The translations under genes were made by a program, and so were the position numbers. Positions 33,499-39,882 of a stretch of 39,882 bases of DNA are shown piece after piece. Origin of the DNA: Muribaculaceae bacterium (GTDB lineage Bacteria > Bacteroidota > Bacteroidia > Bacteroidales > Muribaculaceae). The notes under the pieces were generated by a model. That model did no database searches, was not told the origin of the DNA, and saw only the letters and a list, made by a program, of their open reading frames with translations. How positions within the stretch are numbered: position 1 is the stretch's first letter; each line of letters opens with the position of its first letter. Location of the stretch: contig JAFTDD010000061.1 of the NCBI GenBank assembly GCA_017454355.1, forward strand, positions 1 through 39,882, written 5' to 3'.

Positions 33499-34890
33499 AT
33501 GTATTATCCCAGAATTATCGATAGATACATGTCGCAATGGGCCACGGCCACCGACCACAAGCCACTATTGTTGCGCGGTGCCCGTCAAGTGGGAAAGTCG
33601 ACTGCCGTGCGCCATTTGGCGGAACAATTCGAGAGTTTCGTCGAGGTCAATTTTGAACGGCAGCCATTGTTCGGGCGCGTGTTTGACGAAGACCTTGACG
33701 TGAGCCGCATAGTGCCGGAACTGGCTGCCATTGCCGGACAGAGCATAGTGCCGGGTAGGACGTTATTGTTTTTGGACGAGATACAGGCTTGCCCACGTGC
33801 AATAATGTCGTTACGTTTCTTCCGCGAAGACTTGCCCTCACTTCATGTGGTGGCGGCCGGTTCTCTGCTGGAATTTGCGTTGCGTGACCTTCCCACTTTC
33901 GGTGTAGGGCGCATTCACTCAATGTTTGTCCAACCGATGTCATTCGATGAATTTCTGCAGGCCAACGGCGAGACGCAATTGATGTCGGTGCGAGGCGCTG
34001 CCACTGCCACATCACCACTATCGGCTCCATTGCATCAAAAATTAATCCGTTTATTCCGTACTTTTCTTCTTGTGGGTGGGATGCCCGAGGCTGTTTCCAA
34101 ATGGATTGAGACGCGAGACTATATCGCTTGCCGTCAGGTGCAGGACGACATAGTGCTCACTTATGAGGACGACTTTGCGAAATACGGCGCTAAAGTTGAC
34201 CCGACGTTGTTGCGTCAGACATTGCGCAGCGCGGCGGTGCAGGTCGGCAGCAAGTTTGTTCATTCGCGCGTGGGCATAGGCTATGGCGTTGCCCAGGTGC
34301 GCGAAGCATTAGAACTATTGATACTCGCGGGGATATTAATTCCCGTCACCCACACAAGCGCGAATGGCGTGCCGTTAGGAAGCGAAGCCGATAGCGCCTA
34401 CCGCAAAATGCTGGTGCTTGACACCGGACTGCTGCTGCGCTTGTTGGATATGGCAACCGCCAATGCTGCCTCACTGACGGAAGAGATACTCACCGGCGAT
34501 GTCACCCAATTAGTTAACAAAGGGGCGATTGCCGAAATGGTGGCTGGATTGGAACTGTTGCGCTATATGCCACCCAACCTGCGTCATGAACTGTTCTACT
34601 GGATTCGTGGCGCGAAAAATTCCCAGGCCGAACTTGACTATGTTGCCGCTTACAGGCAGACAGTGTTACCCATCGAGGTGAAAGCGGCAACGCGCGGCGG
34701 TATGAAGAGTTTGTGGCTTTTTATGCGCGAGAAACATCTCGGCCGGGCTGTGAGATGTTCGCTGGAAAATTTTCATATCACGACATATATCGACCACGAG
34801 GATGGCGACGCCGCGCGCCGTGTGATTGTCTGTCCGCTATATGCGTTATCCCGTCTGTTTGACCTGCTTCGCGATGATGACACCAAATAG
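33499..34890 (+). CDS. AAA_14 / DUF4143 family ATPase
   Basis: 463 residues. Walker A is RGARQVGKST near 27-36 and Walker B LLFLDEIQ near 91-98, followed by the sensor-type AAGSLLEFAL. The pattern FGVGRIHSMFVQPMSFDEFLQA is typical of AAA_14. The C-terminal DUF4143 region ends in a nuclease-like fold, with YWIRGAKNSQAELDYVAAY and LPIEVKAATRGGMKSL carrying an ExxD...ExK pattern seen in PD-(D/E)xK domains. Members are abundant in Bacteroidales and archaea, and their role is not established; mobile or defence links have been suggested. The frame opens at 33475, but MYYPRIIDRYM at 33499 is the family-like start. The coding sequence is somewhat less GC-rich than its neighbours. Confidence 0.88.
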   Translation: MYYPRIIDRYMSQWATATDHKPLLLRGARQVGKSTAVRHLAEQFESFVEVNFERQPLFGRVFDEDLDVSRIVPELAAIAGQSIVPGRTLLFLDEIQACPRAIMSLRFFREDLPSLHVVAAGSLLEFALRDLPTFGVGRIHSMFVQPMSFDEFLQANGETQLMSVRGAATATSPLSAPLHQKLIRLFRTFLLVGGMPEAVSKWIETRDYIACRQVQDDIVLTYEDDFAKYGAKVDPTLLRQTLRSAAVQVGSKFVHSRVGIGYGVAQVREALELLILAGILIPVTHTSANGVPLGSEADSAYRKMLVLDTGLLLRLLDMATANAASLTEEILTGDVTQLVNKGAIAEMVAGLELLRYMPPNLRHELFYWIRGAKNSQAELDYVAAYRQTVLPIEVKAATRGGMKSLWLFMREKHLGRAVRCSLENFHITTYIDHEDGDAARRVIVCPLYALSRLFDLLRDDDTK

Positions 34891-34898
34891 CGAAACGC

Positions 34899-34982
34899 GG
34901 GGACGGTTCTTCTGTTTCAGCAGCAGGCTGTGAAACAGAAGAACCGTCCCCTTATGCGGGCAGAATAAACTCTGACCCTACA
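34899..34982. repeat. REP-like 21-bp palindrome plus TGTAGGG...CTGCCC repeat
   Basis: A perfect 21-bp stem (34899-34919 with 34931-34951) contains GACGGTTCTTCTGTTTCA, the same family as 27334-27372 but longer. Next to it 34957-34982 is a copy of the repeat at 2436-2461. They lie between the ends of two convergent genes, where the hairpin could also stop transcription from both sides. Confidence 0.82.
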
Positions 34983-34984
34983 TT

Positions 34985-37603
34985 TTACTGGAAGGTGGCG
35001 AGCATGGCGTCGAGAGCAGCGCCGAGGCCACCGGCGTCACGTCCGCCGGCCTGTGCCATGCGGGGTTGTCCGCCACCGCCGCCCTTGATGTGGGCTGCCG
35101 CTGCGCGCACGATGTCACCGGCCTTGAGGCCTGCCTTGACCAGGTCGTCGCTCAGGGCGACGGTGAGCGTTGGCTTGCCCTCCTCCTGGGTGGCGGCGAC
35201 AAAGGCGGTGGCCTGCGGCTTATCGGCCAGCATAGCGTTGGCCACACCCTTGACGACCTCGCCCAGCACCGGTCCGCTGAGCACGAGCACGGTGGTGGTG
35301 CCCATCTGGCGGGCGTCGCGCTTGAGGTAGTCGTAAACTGTGGCGATGCGCTCACGCACAAACTGCTCGGCCTGCTGGCGCAGGGCGGCGTTGTCGGCCA
35401 GCGACTTACGCAGGGCCGTCATCACGTCGGGAGCGTTGCCAAGTAGCGCGCGCACGTCTTGCAGGGTGTCTTGCATTGCGTCGAGCGACAACTCCACGCG
35501 CTCGCCGGTGATGGCCTCGATGCGGCGCACTCCGGCGGCGATTGAACTCTCGCTGATGATGCGTATCATGCCAATCTGGCCCGTGTTGGCCACGTGGGTG
35601 CCGCCACACAGTTCGACGCTCTCGCCGTACTTGATCACGCGCACCGTGTCGCCATATTTCTCGCCAAAGAGGGCCATGGCGCCCATGGCGCGGGCCTCAG
35701 CGATGGGCATGTCGCGGTGCTCCTCGCGCGCGGTTGCCTCGCGCACCATGCGGTTGGCCAGATGCTCCACCTCGCGCAACTCCTCGGGCGTGACTTTCTT
35801 GAAGTGTGAGAAGTCGAAGCGCAAGCCGCGGGCGTCAACGAGCGAGCCCTTTTGCTCAACATGGTTGCCCAGCACGTGGCGCAGGGCGGCGTGCAGCAGG
35901 TGGGTGGCGGTGTGGTTGCAGGCGATGGCGTTGCGGTTCTCCACATCGATGGCGGCGGTGAACACGGCGTCCACATCCTCGGGCAACTGCTTGACAATGT
36001 GCACCGGCAGGTTGTTCTCGCGCTTGCAGTCGGTGACGGCCACGGCGCGTCCCTCGCCGTCGGTGAGGGTGCCGCGGTCGCCCACCTGTCCGCCCATTTC
36101 GGCATAGAACGGCGTGCGGTCGAGCACAATCTGGTAGATGGAATTGCCCTTCTGGGTCACCTTGCGGTAGCGCAGGATGCGTGCCTGGCAGGCCGTCAAG
36201 TCGTAGCCGACAAACTCGGTGACGCCCTCGCGCAGTTCCACCCAGTCGCCCGCCTCGACGGCGGCGGCGTTGCGTGCGCGCTGCTTCTGCTGCTGCATGC
36301 ACTCGTTGAAGGCGGCCTCGTCGACGCTCATGCCGTTCTCTCGCAGGATAAGTTCGGTGAGGTCGAGCGGGAAACCGAACGTGTCGTAGAGCAAGAACGC
36401 TTGGCTGCCCTCGACGACGGTCTTGCCGGCTGCCTTGGCCTCGGCGATAACGCCCTCGATGAGTTTCATGCCGGTCTCGAGGGTGCGCAGGAAAGCCTCC
36501 TCCTCCTCCTTGGTGACCTGCTTGATGATGGTCGCCTGGGCGGGCAGTTCGGGATAGGCCTCGCCCATGCTCTCGATGAGGGTGTCGATTAGATTGTGCA
36601 TAAATGCCTGCTTGAAGCCGAGGAAGGTGTAGCCGTAGCGTACGGCGCGGCGCAGGATGCGGCGGATGACGTATCCGGCCTTGGCGTTGGAGGGCAACTG
36701 TCCGTCGGCGATGGAGAAGGCGATGGTGCGCACGTGGTCGGCGATCACGCGCATTGCCACATCCACGTCGTTATTGTCGCCATAGCGCTTGCCGGCCATC
36801 TTGCCGATGGCCTGGATGAGCGGCTGGAAGACGTCGGTATCGTAGTTGCTTTGCTTGCCTTGCAGGGCCATGCACAGGCGCTCGAAGCCCATTCCGGTGT
36901 CAATCACGCGCTTGGGCAGCGGCTCGAGGCTGCTGTCGGCCTTGCGGTTATATTGCATGAACACGAGGTTCCAAATCTCAATCACCTGCGGGTCGTCCTT
37001 GTTGACGCGCTCGCGGCCTGACACAGCCTGCCGGGCGGCGTCGTCGCGCAGGTCGATGTGAATCTCGCTACACGGTCCGCAGGGTCCCGTGTCGCCCATT
37101 TCCCAGAAGTTGTCGTGCTTGTTGCCGTTGATGATATGGTCGGCCGGCAGATGCTTCTCCCAGATGGCGGCCGCCTCGTTGTCGCGCTCGAGGCCGTCAT
37201 CGGCGCTACCCTCAAATACGGTGGCGTAGAGGCGCTGCGGGTCTAACTTGAGCACGTCCACGAGGAACTCCCACGCCATGTCGATGGCGTCCTGCTTGAA
37301 GTAGTCGCCAAACGACCAGTTACCCAGCATCTCAAACATGGTGTGATGATAGGTGTCGTGACCCACCTCCTCGAGGTCGTTGTGCTTGCCGCTCACGCGC
37401 AGGCACTTCTGTGAGTCGGCCACGCGGGGCCACTGCACCGGTTTGTTGCCTAGAATGATGTCCTTAAACTGGTTCATACCGGCGTTGGTAAACATAAGTG
37501 TGGGGTCATCCTTGATGACCATGGGTGCCGAGGGCACGATGTGGTGTCCCTTGCCGGCCATAAAGTTCTTGAAAACTTCGCGAATCTCTTTTGCTGTCAG
37601 CAT
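34985..37603 (-). CDS. alaS: Alanyl-tRNA synthetase
   Basis: 872 residues, class II. The catalytic N-terminus begins [20 protein letters not shown] and includes [29 protein letters not shown] (motif 2 region) and GMGFERLCM (motif 3). The editing domain has the zinc site [16 protein letters not shown] and [10 protein letters not shown]. The C-terminal DHHA1/C-Ala part ends with [17 protein letters not shown]. All parts are present and the length is normal. The gene is divergent from lysS; the two starts lie 162 bases apart around a 23-bp inverted repeat carrying a -7 box for each gene. Its 3' end abuts a repeat copy. Confidence 0.97.
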   Translation of the reverse strand: MLTAKEIREVFKNFMAGKGHHIVPSAPMVIKDDPTLMFTNAGMNQFKDIILGNKPVQWPRVADSQKCLRVSGKHNDLEEVGHDTYHHTMFEMLGNWSFGDYFKQDAIDMAWEFLVDVLKLDPQRLYATVFEGSADDGLERDNEAAAIWEKHLPADHIINGNKHDNFWEMGDTGPCGPCSEIHIDLRDDAARQAVSGRERVNKDDPQVIEIWNLVFMQYNRKADSSLEPLPKRVIDTGMGFERLCMALQGKQSNYDTDVFQPLIQAIGKMAGKRYGDNNDVDVAMRVIADHVRTIAFSIADGQLPSNAKAGYVIRRILRRAVRYGYTFLGFKQAFMHNLIDTLIESMGEAYPELPAQATIIKQVTKEEEEAFLRTLETGMKLIEGVIAEAKAAGKTVVEGSQAFLLYDTFGFPLDLTELILRENGMSVDEAAFNECMQQQKQRARNAAAVEAGDWVELREGVTEFVGYDLTACQARILRYRKVTQKGNSIYQIVLDRTPFYAEMGGQVGDRGTLTDGEGRAVAVTDCKRENNLPVHIVKQLPEDVDAVFTAAIDVENRNAIACNHTATHLLHAALRHVLGNHVEQKGSLVDARGLRFDFSHFKKVTPEELREVEHLANRMVREATAREEHRDMPIAEARAMGAMALFGEKYGDTVRVIKYGESVELCGGTHVANTGQIGMIRIISESSIAAGVRRIEAITGERVELSLDAMQDTLQDVRALLGNAPDVMTALRKSLADNAALRQQAEQFVRERIATVYDYLKRDARQMGTTTVLVLSGPVLGEVVKGVANAMLADKPQATAFVAATQEEGKPTLTVALSDDLVKAGLKAGDIVRAAAAHIKGGGGGQPRMAQAGGRDAGGLGAALDAMLATFQ

Positions 37604-37665
37604 ATTATATTGTTTTTCGTTTTTCGTTTTTTATTCTTCGCGCCATTGCGACCCGAAAAAATCAT

Positions 37666-37738
37666 GCAAAGGTACGAAAAAAGTGTGACGTACGGTGTAG
37701 AAAATACTAAGTAGTTCACACTTTTTTCGTACCTTTGC
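37666..37738. promoter_or_regulatory. Symmetrical divergent promoter region of alaS and lysS
   Basis: The arms 37666-37688 and 37716-37738 are perfect 23-bp inverted repeats with a 27-base spacer. Each arm ends in a -7 box: TACCTTTG at 37730-37737 for lysS, and the same box on the minus strand at 37667-37674 for alaS. Canonical TTTG -33 boxes are missing at the expected distance on both sides, so the arm sequence GTGTGA...TTTTTTCG may stand in for them or bind a regulator. Confidence 0.75.
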
Positions 37739-37765
37739 ACCCTAAAACTAAATCGACATTGAAAG

Positions 37766-39520
37766 ATGAATATACTGGAACTGCGCGAACAAGAGATAGT
37801 GCGCCGCAACTCGCTGGCGCAACTGCGGGAGCGCGGCATTGACCCGTATCCTGCCGCCGAATATGTGGTGACAGCCTATAGCGACGCGATATTGCGCGAT
37901 TTTGACGACAATGCCGCCGAGCCGTGGCGCGTGAGTATCGCCGGCCGCATGATGAACCGCCGCATCATGGGCAAGGCCTCGTTCTTTGAGTTGCTTGACA
38001 GCCGCGGACGTGTGCAAGTGTACGTCAGCCGCGATGCGTTGTGTCCCGACGAGGACAAGGATTTATATAACGTTGTATTCAAGAAACTGATGGATATGGG
38101 CGACATTGTGGGCGTCGAGGGCTATGTGTTCCGCACACAGACGGGCGAGATTAGCGTCCACGCCGAGCGGCTGACGATGCTCAGCAAGTCGCTGCGGCCG
38201 CTGCCGGTGGTGAAGGTGAAGGACGGTGTGACCTACGATTCGTTTGACGACCCGGAACTGCGTTACCGTCAGCGCTACGTCGATCTGATCGTGAACGACG
38301 GCGTGAAGGACACCTTCCTCAAGCGCGCCGTTGTGCTGCGCACGATGCGACAGGTGCTCGACGAGGCCGGCTACACCGAGGTGGAGACTCCCACCCTGCA
38401 GGCAATCGCCGGAGGCGCCAGCGCGCGGCCGTTCATCACCCACTTCAACGCCCTCAACATCGACATGTATATGCGCATCGCCACCGAGTTATACCTCAAG
38501 CGACTGATTGTTGGCGGCTTTGAGGGCGTCTATGAGATTGGCAAGAACTTCCGCAACGAGGGTATGGACCGCAACCACAACCCGGAGTTCACCTGCATGG
38601 AACTCTATGTGCAATACAAAGACTATAACTGGATGATGACCTTCACCGAGCAGTTGCTGGAGCGCATCTGCATCGCCGTCAACGGCAAGCCCGAGACGGT
38701 GGTCGACGGCAAGACGATCAGCCTCAAGGCACCGTTCCGCCGCCTGCCCATCCTCGATGCCATCAAGGAGAAAACCGGCTATGACCTCACCGGTATGGAC
38801 GAGGAGCAAATCCGTGATGTGGCACGCCGGCTGGGCATCGAGGTGGACGACACCATGGGCAAGGGCAAACTCATCGACGAGATTTTCGGCGAGACGTGTG
38901 AGGGCGACTTCATCCAGCCCACGTTTATTATCGACTATCCGGTGGAGATGTCGCCGCTCACCAAGATGCACCGCAGCAAGCCGGGCCTCACCGAGCGCTT
39001 TGAACTGATGGTGAACGGAAAGGAAATTGCCAACGCCTATAGCGAACTCAATGACCCGATTGACCAGGAGGAACGATTTGTGGAGCAGATGCGCCTGGCC
39101 GACAAGGGCGACGATGAGGCGATGATTATCGACCACGACTTCCTGCGCGCTCTCCAATACGGCATGCCGCCCACCAGCGGCATCGGCATCGGCATCGACC
39201 GCCTGGTGATGCTCATGACGGGCAACGCCTATATCCAGGACGTGCTCCTGTTCCCGCAGATGCGTCCCGAGAAGGTGGCGCGACGCGACAAGCCCGAGGC
39301 CTACGCCGCGCTGGGCGTGCCGGCCGAGTGGGTGCCGGTAATTCACAAGGCCGGATACCTCACCGTGGAGGCCCTGGGCGCCATCGACCGTCCGGGCAAA
39401 CTCTTCCAAGAGTTGCAAGACATCAACAAGAAGTACCACTTGGGCTACACGCTGCCCGTGATGGACGACGTCAAGCGCTGGGTGGAGGCCGCCGCGGCCC
39501 AAAGCGCGCCGCCCGCCTGA
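37766..39520 (+). CDS. lysS: Lysyl-tRNA synthetase, class II
   Basis: 584 residues. The N-terminal OB-fold anticodon domain (about 50-165) contains [22 protein letters not shown]. The catalytic core shows [39 protein letters not shown], motif 2 [20 protein letters not shown], and motif 3 [17 protein letters not shown] short C-terminal extension (about residues 520-584, [20 protein letters not shown]...) is typical of Bacteroidota enzymes. The start [11 protein letters not shown] is 29 bases after the promoter box. The gene faces away from alaS. Confidence 0.97.
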   Translation: MNILELREQEIVRRNSLAQLRERGIDPYPAAEYVVTAYSDAILRDFDDNAAEPWRVSIAGRMMNRRIMGKASFFELLDSRGRVQVYVSRDALCPDEDKDLYNVVFKKLMDMGDIVGVEGYVFRTQTGEISVHAERLTMLSKSLRPLPVVKVKDGVTYDSFDDPELRYRQRYVDLIVNDGVKDTFLKRAVVLRTMRQVLDEAGYTEVETPTLQAIAGGASARPFITHFNALNIDMYMRIATELYLKRLIVGGFEGVYEIGKNFRNEGMDRNHNPEFTCMELYVQYKDYNWMMTFTEQLLERICIAVNGKPETVVDGKTISLKAPFRRLPILDAIKEKTGYDLTGMDEEQIRDVARRLGIEVDDTMGKGKLIDEIFGETCEGDFIQPTFIIDYPVEMSPLTKMHRSKPGLTERFELMVNGKEIANAYSELNDPIDQEERFVEQMRLADKGDDEAMIIDHDFLRALQYGMPPTSGIGIGIDRLVMLMTGNAYIQDVLLFPQMRPEKVARRDKPEAYAALGVPAEWVPVIHKAGYLTVEALGAIDRPGKLFQELQDINKKYHLGYTLPVMDDVKRWVEAAAAQSAPPA

Positions 39521-39551
39521 AAGGCCGGAGTCCACTCAATCCGCAACTCTC

Positions 39552-39638
39552 CAACCTCTCGTCTATTTACGCCTATTTACGTCTATTTTTATCTTTATAT
39601 CTCCCGTGGATTAACGTGAATTCCCGTGAATACTTTTA
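39552..39638 (+). repeat. Second copy of the metG-tail repeat, downstream of lysS
   Basis: 87 bases matching 32936-33012 except for one base change and one extra 10-base CTATTTACGC-type unit. The second half of the palindrome seen after metG is absent here; similarity ends abruptly at 39638, where unrelated sequence begins. Confidence 0.85.
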
Positions 39639-39725
39639 GCCCAACTACAACAAGCATTGTCTGCTATTTGGCTGTTCTATAGTGGATTCTCTTTTTTGGA
39701 TTTGGCCGTGGGTACTACAGATTTT
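39639..39725. other. Unassigned gap before the edge reading frame
   Basis: Between the truncated repeat and the partial minus-strand frame there are 87 bases with no recognisable site. If the partial frame belongs to an insertion sequence, its end would lie in this stretch; I see no clear terminal inverted repeat. Confidence 0.3.
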
Positions 39726-39882
39726 TCAGTCTGGAGGAGATGGCGGCTTGATGGTGTAGCGTTTGAATGGGATGTGGTTGTATTCGAGGGCTCTGTAGAT
39801 TACGGCGGCTTGGTCGGTGGGATCTGAGCATAGCCGTGTTTCCACTGTTTCGCCCAGAGCGTTCTCGGCCTCGGTGGTGATG
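39726..39882 (-). CDS. Partial reading frame cut by the window edge, unidentified
   Basis: The last 51 codons of a minus-strand frame end at TGA (39726-39728). The translated tail contains ENALGETVETRLCSDPTDQA and YRALEYNHIPFKRYTIKPPS. Codons are mixed and plausible as coding, and the frame is open to the edge. I cannot name the family. Its position just past a truncated repeat would fit the end of a transposase or another inserted gene, but this is a guess. Confidence 0.4.
   Translation of the reverse strand, partial: ITTEAENALGETVETRLCSDPTDQAAVIYRALEYNHIPFKRYTIKPPSPPD

Noticed and set aside
33475-34890. Calling the AAA_14/DUF4143 gene a defence system by itself
   Set aside because: The family is widespread with no settled function, and here it stands between metG and alaS rather than in the restriction-modification block.
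37666-37738. An invertible, phase-variable promoter between alaS and lysS
   Set aside because: Both arms contain the promoter boxes themselves, so inversion of the 27-base spacer would hardly change expression, both genes are essential, and no recombinase gene is in the window.

Overview
The window looks like chromosomal DNA of a GC-rich gut member of Bacteroidales, probably Muribaculaceae-like; the family is my inference. The support is the promoter grammar (TTTG, then 19-20 bases, then TAnnTTTG, seen cleanly at six places), the scarcity of strong Shine-Dalgarno sites, type-I-dockerin-like C-termini on secreted proteins, an AAA_14/DUF4143 ATPase, and intergenic DNA full of short degenerate repeats. 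Most genes are ordinary housekeeping genes. One block, about 27.6-30.1 kb, is clearly AT-richer and looks acquired.

Layout. 0-3.9 kb (minus): a secreted esterase-like protein, shikimate kinase (aroK), a membrane-anchored heavy-metal-associated protein and an outer-membrane barrel-like protein. 3.9-8.5 kb (minus): two tandem paralogous secreted M6 metalloproteases, each ending in a dockerin. 8.7-8.9 kb (plus): tRNA-Asp with its own promoter and terminator. 9.2-12.25 kb (minus): membrane pyrophosphatase and cytidine deaminase. 12.4-15.8 kb (plus): a YghO-like acyltransferase, a four-helix membrane protein and a tubulin/FtsZ-superfamily-like GTPase, behind one strong promoter. 15.9-17.2 kb (minus): aroA. 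17.4-24.4 kb (plus): a HAD phosphatase, a sensor histidine kinase, an unlisted 49-residue membrane peptide, argR, sbcD and sbcC. 24.7-27.3 kb (plus): a secreted protein with a chitobiase-like domain, three repeated beta domains and a dockerin. 27.6-30.1 kb (minus): a restriction enzyme (PmeII-like) and a C5-cytosine methyltransferase. 30.4-34.9 kb (plus): a small membrane protein, metG and an AAA_14/DUF4143 ATPase. 35-39.5 kb: alaS and lysS, transcribed divergently. The right edge cuts a minus-strand reading frame that I could not identify.

How things fit together. aroK and aroA belong to the shikimate pathway but are 14 kb apart. sbcD and sbcC overlap and encode one nuclease complex. alaS, lysS and metG charge tRNAs; alaS and lysS share an intergenic region built as a perfect 23-bp inverted repeat carrying one promoter -7 box per arm. 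Three secreted proteins share almost the same dockerin module, which suggests a common surface or scaffold attachment. The least familiar unit is the acyltransferase / membrane protein / tubulin-like operon at 12.4-15.8 kb, my best candidate for an undescribed system.

A second theme is the repeats. At least eight short dispersed families fill the intergenic regions, and several run into genes, supplying signal-peptide codons, N-terminal extensions or stop codons. For this reason I shortened several of the longest possible reading frames to internal starts.
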